A stretch of 26,807 nucleotides of DNA, from NCBI GenBank assembly GCA_910592205.1, contig CAJVPJ010000375.1, positions 1 to 26,807 on the forward strand, written 5' to 3'. Source of the DNA: Paraglomus occultum. Lineage: Eukaryota; Glomeromycota; Glomeromycetes; Paraglomerales; Paraglomeraceae. The notes beneath the pieces were generated by a model that did not search any database, was not told the origin of the DNA, and worked only from the letters and a program-made list of their open reading frames with translations. How positions within the stretch are numbered: position 1 is the stretch's first letter; the number at the start of each line of letters is the position of its first letter. A program made the position numbers and the translations under genes. Positions 19,269 to 26,807 of the stretch are shown here, piece by piece.

Positions 19269-22200
19269 TCAATTATCCACATAGTCTTCGATCGGTGGAC
19301 AAGAGCAGACGAGATTCCTGTCACCATAGGCATCATCTGTAACACGGAAACAAACATTAGACATATAATGTATGCATTTACGATGTTGTATTACTGAACA
19401 CTTGCCTAATCTGCTCACTGACGGCCAAAACTTGCGACTTTGTAATTCCACCATTGGATACGCGGCTTGCTCGCGTGAATATGTCTTGTCCCATTCTGTA
19501 CTGACCAACGTATGAATTGTATGCGGTGCGTTTTTCAAAATATTGTTGCTTTCTGGTTGTCGACCTTCTTCAATCTCTTGGATTTCTTTACGTATAGAAA
19601 TCATTGCATTGCAAAATCTATCTAATTCAGCCTTTGATTCGGACTCGGTTGGTTCAATCATTAAGGTATCTGGTACTGGCCACGACATTGTTGGAGAGTG
19701 GAAACCATAATCCTAACATTTTGAATAGCAATTGTTAATATGAGAACCTAAACAGGCATGCAAAACACACTAAATGCTCGCCTGCAATCGCTTGGCAATA
19801 TCAAGGGCAGAAATTTTAATTGTCCTAAATGGTCCGATGTCAATTATAAACTCGTGAGCACACATGCCATTATTATTTGTGTACAATATTTTATAATATG
19901 GTGCTAGTCGACGAGCCATATAGTTTGCATTAAGAAGAGCCAGTTTAGTAGCCTGTGTCAAGCCGTCCGCACCTGGTATCAGCAGCGTTAATGTTAGTCA
20001 AATATTGGGGATATTACATTAGCATGTCAATATTCACACAAATCAATAAAATTTCTACCCATCATTTTTATATATGCCCACGAGATTGGTAATATAGCTG
20101 CAGAACCATATGGAGCTGCAGAAATAGGACCAATTGCCTTCTCGCCACCAACATGTTTTAATGGGTGTCCAGGAAGAAAAGGGATCAAATGTGATTTACT
20201 GAAAATATGATAACAATAAAAATCTAAGCATGCTGTTGGGTAATAAACGATCATTTGCTCGTTAAATAATTACTTACACGCATATCGGTCCCATACCAGG
20301 ACCACCTCCACCATGCGGAATGCACTAATTATTAATATTAAATCAGTAAGCATGACGCAATTGCGCAAAAAATTTTTTTTCATCCAGACTTACCAGTGTC
20401 TTGTGAAGATTCAAATGACACACATCAGCTCCAATCTCTGCAGGTGTACACAGACCAATTTGCGCGTTCAAGTTAGCCCCATCCATATAAACCTGTCCAC
20501 CATATTTATGTATAATGTCACAAGCTTCCGTTACCCCGGTTTCAAACACCCCATATGTCGACGGGTACGTAACCATAAACGCAGCTAATCTGTCTTTGTA
20601 CTTTGCCGCGTTCTTTTCAAGATCTTCCATATCGAGATCGCCATTCGTTTTACATTTTACAATGATAACATCCATTCCAGCCATGGCAGCAGATGCAGGG
20701 TTAGTGCCATGGGCAGATACAGGAATTAGACAAATATTACGGTCGTTATCGCCACGAGATTGATGATAGGCACGAATTACTCGGAGACCAGCATATTCTC
20801 CCTGCGCGCCCGAATTAGGTTGTATCGATACGCCATCGTATCCAGTGATGTCGGCAAGATCATGTTCCAATTCCTAAGAAACAAGAAGAGTGAGATTGAA
20901 GACCGAGAGATTGTAATAAATATCAGATAGAGCGTTTATTGCATTAAATCAGAATAGCGAATCGCAAACCACAAGGTCCTCTACCTTTATTAACTTTTCG
21001 TATCCTTTTGTTTGTTCTGATGGAGCAAATGGATGTATGTTCGCAAACTCGGGCCATGTTACTGGAATCATTTCGGTTGTGGCATTGAGTTTCATTGTAC
21101 AACTGCCCAATGGAATCATCGAATGAACAAGCGAAAGGTCCTTGGCCTGCAGGTAATGAATATAACGCAACATTTCAGTTTCAGAATGGTAGCTATTGAA
21201 GACCTGATGCTGCATGAATGGGGATTTCCTAAGAAATTGGGTTGCAACTGCAGATCGAGATTTTTCGGCGATTGCTGCCAGATCAGGCGCTGTTACTTTT
21301 GGTTTGCTGAATATATTAATTAATCGTTCCAAGTCTTGTTTAATGACTGTTTCATCCAAGGTAATACCAACTGTTGATGAATCAATCTTGCGTAGATTAA
21401 TGCCGAATTCTAAAGCCTTGTTGATTATTACATCTGATCCTTCTTCTACGTGTACAGCTAAGGTATCAAAAAATTGCCTAGTCTTTATTGGATATCCCAA
21501 TTGCGCCAGCCCGTCTGCCAGGATTGTTGTGAGGTTGTGAATTCTTTTGCCTATAGCTTTGATTCCCTTTAAGTCAAATACAGTTCAGCTTAGATTCATG
21601 TGCTCTAATAGTTTCTCCACATTATTAAATCATCGTTGTTTTACCTCCGGTCCATGATATACGCCATACATGGCGGCCATGTTAGCTAGCAAAGCTTGAG
21701 CAGTACAAATATTACTAGTCGCTTTTTCTCTTCTGATATGCTGTTCTCTTGCTTGTAATGCCAATCTGTATGCTTTGACTCCGTGAGAGTCATGTGATAC
21801 ACCAACAAGTCTCCCTGGCATTTTGCGTTCGTAATGCTTTGCAACTGCAAAAAATGCCGCATGCGGACCGCCATACCCCAAGGGGACACCGAAACGTTGG
21901 CTATTGCCAAGAGCAATGTCAGCTCCCCATTCTCCAGGAGGTACCAACATTGTCAATGCCATTAAATCAGTTGCACATACGACTTGGCCGCCATACGAAT
22001 GAATTTTTTTGGCAAATGATGAATAATCATTTATGCTTCCGTCCGTTGCCGGATACTAAATAAAATATAGTTTTCTAGTGAATATTATAGTATGACTAAT
22101 CCGTACTCTTACGATTAAAATCAATTTTCATGCACCAGCGCACCTGAATGAGAACGCCGGCCAAGTCATCCTTGTGCTGCTCAAAATCATATGTCAATGC

Positions 22201-23182
22201 ATTACCAATTTTAATATTAATGTTAAATGCCTCTGCGCGTGTCTGCACGCACGCAATGGTCTGAGGATGACAATTTTCATCGACAAAGAAGGTATGACGC
22301 TTTTTACTTTTATGTAAATAGCACATTCGCATTGCTTCTGCTGCAGCCGTACCTTCATCAAGTAATGAAGCATTAGATATTGGTAATCCCGTGATGTCAG
22401 AAACCATTGTTTGGAAATTCAGTAATGATTCCAAGCGTCCTAGTTTTAAAAAACATTAGTATTAGTCGACGGTTTTTCATGTTTTAATTGTTCCAGTAAC
22501 TTTTCCATTGCAATCATTTGTGTAGTAACATTTTACCTTGAGAAATTTCCGGTTGATACGGAGTGTACTGCAAGTAAGTGTAGTAAAAAGTAACATTGAT
22601 GATGCGAGTATTTCAATCGAGAGACGACGCCGACTTAGAGAGTCGTTCACTGTGATTGTGTATATTATATGTTCTATAAAAAGAAATCCACGTCTAAACT
22701 CCTTGCATACATACTTGTGTGTACCATCCAGGCGATTCTAACACGTTTCTCAAAATAACCGGTGGGACTACTGTGTCTGCATAGCCCATTCCAATGTAAG
22801 ACTTGTAGACTTTGTTTTTTGAAGCAATTTCTTTTAATCGCCCCAACAATTCGCTCTCAGTTAAAGCATTATCCAAATGAAGGCGACGTGTTGAGCGAAT
22901 ATTGCTCGGAATAGTTTTCGTGACAAGTTCGTCCATGTCTTTTACGCCCACAACGTCAAGCATGACCTCTATGTCACCCTCTACAGAGCCATTGTGCCGG
23001 CGAGCAAATGTGTCCAGGGGAGCAAACGCATTGCGTTGTCGGATAGTTGTGGAAAATTTCTTGAGAAGGGGAGACTGATAGACGCGACTTTGCCGACTAC
23101 TCGGTGCACGAAGTGTCAATGGATGTATTAATGAGTTGAGGGATAATATCCTTGTAGATCTAGTAGCAATGCGAGACAACAT
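19269..23182 (-). CDS. Mitochondrial glycine dehydrogenase (decarboxylating), glycine cleavage system P-protein (11 exons, 1006 aa)
   Basis: PLP enzyme that decarboxylates glycine and passes the aminomethyl group to the lipoyl H-protein in the mitochondrial matrix (GLDC/GCV2 family). Exons: 23182-22715, 22567-22537, 22439-22144, 22055-21645, 21566-20985, 20873-20394, 20324-20278, 20198-20059, 19972-19782, 19712-19406, 19336-19269. All joins keep frame. The first 45 or so residues are rich in Arg and Ser without acids ([13 protein letters not shown]), a mitochondrial presequence; DTFARRHNG marks the start of the mature region. Family signatures follow in order: [112 protein letters not shown] (PLP lysine at residue 754), [45 protein letters not shown]. 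It is full length for the family (about 1000-1020 aa). Introns 9 and 10 use GC donors. One oddity is Cys where Gly is usual in GPI(G)V. Confidence 0.97.
19337..19405 (-). other. GC-AG intron 10 of the P-protein gene
   Basis: On the minus strand exon 10 ends TTAG followed by GCAAGT, and the acceptor is TTACAG. The join gives [18 protein letters not shown], a strongly conserved family segment, so the GC donor is well supported. Confidence 0.9.
19713..19781 (-). other. GC-AG intron 9 of the P-protein gene
   Basis: On the minus strand exon 9 ends TTGCAG followed by GCGAGC, and the acceptor is TGTTAG. The join [18 protein letters not shown] is the conserved family sequence, with no GT donor available in the right phase. 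Confidence 0.9.
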
Positions 23183-23897
23183 TCCGTGTCTCTGTGGATT
23201 ATTGTGAACAGTCTAAAGTTAAAATTTTTGGCAGTCGGAAATAATCGTGAAGCTTTCATATTTGATCCATGATGATCCGATCCGCGAACCAATTTGAAGT
23301 CATGATGACCAATCACTTGGCGATGAATGGTTTGATAAGGCATGTGGGTGGTACAGAGTTTTTTTGAGTATGGAGAGGGGCATAGTAGCAGTGTAACGTA
23401 TTCGGAATTGATGCCATTTAACCTTCCCATACTAATACATACTATTATGTTAAAAATCTTTTTTGATTTTAGCAAATATGTCGTCCATTGACTTTGAAAC
23501 CGGCGAGCTTTTGTGTTTTTTGTTCAAGGGTTGTTGAAGATGGGGGAGGCATAGGAACTGTTTTACGTGTGAGGGAAAAATTACACCGAAATTTGGGTTG
23601 CCAAACATGACAAACTACTTATGAGTTAATTAGCTAATACTAAGCTGCACCACAAGTTTGTGATGTCTACTAACGATATACCAAATTGAAATACAGCATG
23701 TTATGTCAGATGATTAAATTCTCGTTGAAAGCTAAAACTAGACAATTTTATTTAAACAACTAATTAAGTATTCGTTCGCCATTGTTATAAACGGTAAAGC
23801 CGACAACGTTCCTTAATTGACCCGATTAATTTAATTTATAACATTTTGCGGAATATTTTCGCATTTATGTATCATAAACCTTCCAATATTTTTGTTG
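23183..23897. other. Upstream region of the P-protein gene; no gene seen
   Basis: Contains the 5' UTR and promoter of the P-protein gene on the minus strand, immediately right of the ATG at 23182. The open frame at 23128-23475 overlaps the start exon out of frame and has no family match. Confidence 0.5.
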
Positions 23898-24000
23898 TCA
23901 CTTCTCTACTCTTTCCTTGGCAATGATCCATAAGTTTTCAATAGGGACTGTTAGAGAGCAGTCTATCATATTTTTAAAGGAATTGTTGCTTGTATGTCTA
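23898..24000 (-). pseudogene. Relic of a Tc1-type transposase C-terminus
   Basis: On the minus strand a short frame ending at 23898 reads LTVPIENLWIIAKERVEK then stop. This matches the signature around the third catalytic residue of Tc1-like DDE transposases (PDLNPIENLW followed by a Lys/Arg-rich helix). Nothing upstream stays in frame, so it is an isolated fragment unrelated in sequence detail to the copy at 15311-16173. Confidence 0.5.
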
Positions 24001-25240
24001 ATACTAGAATTATAATTTGTTGGAGCTGCTACTACTTATCAAGTATCAGAAATGTGTTTACTTATGATTTCGACTTGAATAGGTCAGTCATGTTTACACA
24101 GAATTGGGAAGAGACTTTTTTGATTTTTTAATTTCAGTAAGGGCAATGATACAGTAGCTGAGAAAGGTTAAAATCCCCGCCAGCTGAACCATCTGCAGAT
24201 GCTCCCCCAAACTAAACACACCTAAATAATACACTGACAAGAACTTGTTGGTTTAGTATTGTTATCAAGCGTGATAGCAGCAATATTAGCAATTGGATGT
24301 CTTGGTAGAGATCTTTTGGGGCATTTCAAATGGAGATGTCACATTCTTTTTACAGTGATCGGCAGTACAATCGATTGATAATTACATTATACCCACCCAG
24401 TTTAGGTTATACCACTCAGCCGGTTCTAGCGAATTTAGCCATTAATAATTGAATTATACTCTCAGTTAGACACTCTATGGCGCAATTTGCGTCGTCATTT
24501 GAGCGATATAATTGGTCGACAACAATTTCGTAGTTGCGCATATTGCAGCTGAACATTTAGCGAAACATTTAGCGAAACATTTAGCGAAACATTTAGCGAG
24601 GCATTTAGTGAGACATTGGCAGCCAAGGATAATGGCGATAATTTTGCGTTTGCGTCGTCATATTTGATCTTTAAAACTGCGCACAGCACACAGGCAAAGC
24701 ATTGTCATTTGAGCTAGCTGGTAATACGCCAAAATATAATTTCTAATAATAGTATATTTTTGTAACAATTTTACCTTGACGTACTACCGGATACTATAAT
24801 TTTATATTTTTGCCTGCAGACTTAAATCCAAAAAGCAACAATGCCTCTTGACGGATTTTGATAACTTTTTGTCATGATACTTTTGTCTGAAAGAATTTTA
24901 TATTTTTCAAAGCTCTTATTGCATTAGAACCAGCCTCCTAACACTTGGTGATTGTTGAATAGTTTTACGAAATCTATATTACATCAAGTATTATTCTCCT
25001 ATATCAGCTGAAACATACTGTATATTTTCCATAAATAATGTCATATTATTGGTAAACAAACAGTGGCATGTGTTTAATAGTTTCAGCGTTATCAGGACTA
25101 ATATCTGGGGGCTTAACTATTAATTCCGCATCAGCCCGTCATCCTTCTCCGCACCTTTCTTATTAGATACGTTTGCACAATCAGTTTTAGTGTCTTATAT
25201 CAAAGCTATACTGATAAATGTTCCAGTACTAGCAATAAGA
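24001..25240. other. Intergenic region with repeats but no supported gene
   Basis: Holds a 12 bp minisatellite and its flanking direct repeats (24486-24661). A 46-codon hydrophobic stretch on the plus strand near 24240-24380 (LVGLVLLSSVIAAILAIG) lacks a start codon and continuation, so I do not call it a gene. Confidence 0.45.
24486..24661. repeat. 12 bp minisatellite bracketed by 13 bp direct repeats
   Basis: At 24551-24620 the unit GAAACATTTAGC is repeated about six times, with the first and last units diverged. The block is bracketed by direct repeats TTTGCGTCGTCAT at 24486-24498 and 24649-24661, 163 bp apart. A related ATTGTCATTTGAGC follows near 24700. The minus-strand translation (SLNV repeats) is a by-product of the repeat. 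Confidence 0.85.
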
Positions 25241-25780
25241 CTACAAAAAATATTTATCAGATAAACGCCTCTGATATTCGACTTCAATATAAGTTTCTAC
25301 TGCGGGTGGCAAATCAAGAGCATAACAATCAATGTCTTTTATAACAACTGGCAAATCACCAGGTTTAATGGTATGTCACTTCGTAATCTGTATCAGCAAA
25401 GACGAGTTCGAACTTCGCCTCCTTATGATGTAATATAACGTCAAATCGGATGAGTTTATTTTATCTCCTTATGATGCAATATAACGCCAAAGTCGGGCTT
25501 GTCCATACTACTATGCACTCATCGTTATCTTCCTCTGGTAACTTGCAGAACTCACTTTCTCTGCTCTGTTTGGTTACAAAATCAAGTCACAAAACGTTTA
25601 TAGAATCACGCACCATACTCTCTTCCTGTACGGTATGTAAATACGAGCATAATAGTCTGTCACACAAAAGGCTTAATCACTGCCAAAATCAATGATAAAG
25701 TCCTTGATGAAAAAATTTTAAAAACTCCGTTTCCACAAGTATGGCAAACCGTTCAGGTATATTCGTGACAAAGGTATGCT
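25241..25780 (-). pseudogene. Decayed gene, left relic (minus strand)
   Basis: The minus strand carries coding-like blocks broken by stops and frame changes. Reading right to left: TNIPERFAILVETEFLKFFH (about 25715-25775), an acidic block KLPEEDNDECIVVWTSP (about 25495-25545), KPDFGVILHHKE (about 25465-25500), VILHHKEAKFELVFADTDYE (about 25385-25445), and IKPGDLPVVIKDIDCYALDL running to a stop at 25241-25243. I do not recognise the family. A 30 bp segment encoding VILHHKE is duplicated (25419-25448 and 25465-25495). It is not a working gene in this form. Confidence 0.45.
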
Positions 25781-26042
25781 TTTCATCAAATCAGTAACAT
25801 TTTGAGCTTTTAAATAACATTATTACATACAAACCAGATCGAGAGGTTTACAAAAGAAGCTGCACGACCGCGTCGATATATATTGATCCCTTAGCAATTG
25901 AAAAATTTCCCCCCTCTTCCTCAAAAACTACTTTATTGTCTGAGCTTTGAAAAATGCCTATTCTCGTAATCGAGTGGAATCCAGCAGGATTTAATGATGT
26001 GGGTGCATCAGGACTAAGGAACGGTGTTAAATCTAACTGCAA

Positions 26043-26315
26043 ATGGAACACAAAATTATCTTTAGGGCTGATGATTCGGGCAATAAAATTGATGCGATGG
26101 TGGACATGGATTTTTTGGAGTTCTCGACCTTGGAAGTTTCAGGGCCTCTATCATGCCTTGATTATTCTCACTATGTTGGAGATAGGAGTGTTGTACCTCA
26201 ATCGCTCAGTCCAGAACTGAGACAGATTCCCAACTGAGGTACAACAGGAATAAGATCGCGAAGATGCTCAAGATTATCTTGAACTACATTAAAATCAAAT
26301 ACACAGTGAACATGG
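26043..26315 (+). pseudogene. Decayed gene, right relic (plus strand), split by a 59 bp insertion
   Basis: From ATG 26043 the frame reads MEHKIIFRADDSGNKIDAMV, then LEFSTLEVSGPLSCLDYSHY and VGDR. After an inserted palindromic segment (26188-26249) the coding pattern resumes in another frame with NKIAKMLKIILNYIKIKYTV. Removing the insertion plus one copy of its flanking GGA restores a continuous frame. The family is not recognised; the pattern (K)xDAMV...LE(V/F)SGP...DR.KIAKMLK resembles a type of hypothetical protein I associate with mycorrhizal fungi (weak memory, not verified). Confidence 0.45.
26188..26246. mobile_element. 59 bp inverted-repeat insertion with 3 bp flanking repeats
   Basis: Perfect 12 bp inverted repeats TGTTGTACCTCA (26189-26200) and TGAGGTACAACA (26235-26246) enclose a 34 bp spacer. 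The unit is flanked by GGA on both sides (26185-26187 and 26247-26249), consistent with a 3 bp target duplication. It interrupts the reading frame of the plus-strand relic. Confidence 0.6.
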
Positions 26316-26326
26316 ATATAACAGAG

Positions 26327-26464
26327 CCTGGACATAATGAAAACTTGGATATCACGATGTTTTTTTTATGTCCCAAATTTTGTTTAATAAAATTTCCTGG
26401 ATATAACGAAAACCTGCTATAACGAAGAAAACGGGCGGAACGGAGGCACTTCATTATATTCAGG
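26327..26464. repeat. pogo/Tigger-like repeat cluster
   Basis: A motif of the form CCTG..(A/T)ATAA(C/T)GAA occurs three times in direct orientation (26327-26341, 26396-26410, about 26413-26426) and once inverted (26450-26464). The outermost pair, CCTGGACATAATGAA and the reverse complement of TTCATTATATTCAGG, are 15 bp inverted repeats with two mismatches. Such ATAACGAA ends are typical of pogo/Tigger-type elements, so this is probably a small derivative, inserted just downstream of the plus-strand relic. Confidence 0.45.
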
Positions 26465-26735
26465 TTCATAGTAAAGTATATGGTATTCAAATATATGGTA
26501 AGTTTTATAAACTGGATAAAATGCTTATTATAAGTATATACTAATGCCTTCCTATCATAAATCCACATAGACCATAATTTTTACGTCTACAGCATGTGAA
26601 TGCCCTTTGCTGGTATATATTATTTTAAATTAGAAAAAAAATTTTCCTATCCAACAATCATACCCACGAAGTTACCAAATTTTCTTCGAACTTGTAGATA
26701 ATGCGGGTAAGTATTTACACGAAAATGTTGATGTA

Positions 26736-26807
26736 CAGTGGCCTGCCAAAATTTTACGACCACCTGCCGATCATCCAATTGCAATCTGCCACTTGTTCAA
26801 TTTTCAA
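26736..26807. mobile_element. End of another Tc1/mariner-like element, cut by the window edge
   Basis: After a TA at 26734-26735 the sequence begins CAGTGGCCTGCC and continues with AAAATTTTACGACCACC, the general form of Tc1-like terminal repeats (CAGTGG..G.CAAAA.TTTA.GACCACC). It differs from the TIR of the copy at 15311-16173, so it is a separate family. Only the first 72 bp are in the window. Confidence 0.5.

Noticed and set aside
20313-21323. Several plus-strand open frames opposite the P-protein gene
   Set aside because: They are antisense shadows of conserved P-protein exons.
26188-26247. Reading the palindromic insertion as a GT-AG intron
   Set aside because: GTGTTG...CAACAG has intron-like ends, but splicing it out would leave the wrong frame for NKIAKMLKIIL, and perfect 12 bp inverted repeats are not expected of an intron.

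Overview
This is an AT-rich fungal nuclear window with about six real genes, two large non-coding stretches and several decayed mobile elements. The genes are split by many short spliceosomal introns (about 67-164 bp). Two intronless F-box/leucine-rich-repeat genes have the N-terminus LPPE(L/I)L..IL...LH(A/S)CIL.NR.W, of the kind that is massively expanded in arbuscular mycorrhizal fungi (Glomeromycotina) and relatives. With the Tc1/mariner debris, this makes a Glomeromycotina or other Mucoromycota genome my best guess; that assignment is inference.

Layout. 1-2081: AT-rich DNA with one short inverted-repeat element. 2082-3920 and 6330-7895 (both -): two paralogous F-box/LRR genes. 8756-10114 (-): BUD13/CWC26 homologue, 5 exons. 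10372-14582 (+): protein phosphatase 4 regulatory subunit 1 (PPP4R1)-type HEAT-repeat protein, 15 exons, divergent from BUD13 over a 257 bp shared upstream region. 15311-16173: non-autonomous Tc1/mariner copy with TIRs, TA duplication and a broken transposase. 17616-18094 (+): small secreted cysteine-free protein, 2 exons, with TATA box and poly(A) signal. 19269-23182 (-): complete mitochondrial glycine dehydrogenase (glycine cleavage P-protein), 11 exons, 1006 aa. 23183-26807: no intact gene; a Tc1 transposase relic, a 12 bp minisatellite, two decayed reading frames in opposite orientation, a 59 bp inverted-repeat insertion with 3 bp flanking repeats, a pogo-like repeat cluster, and the end of another Tc1-like element at the right edge.

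I reconstructed the exon joins by hand. Each spliced model keeps frame over its whole length: BUD13 350 aa, PPP4R1 923 aa, secreted protein 127 aa, GLDC 1006 aa. The genes are housekeeping functions without an obvious shared pathway: ubiquitin-ligase adaptors, pre-mRNA splicing/RES complex, phosphatase 4 regulation, cell-surface/secreted protein, and mitochondrial one-carbon/glycine metabolism. I see no gene cluster that looks like a new defence or biosynthetic system. The most notable signals are the unusual number of GC-AG introns (4 of 29), repeat expansions inside PPP4R1 (two coding arrays and one microsatellite forming a splice-site pyrimidine tract), and the nested insertions in the right-hand gene graveyard.
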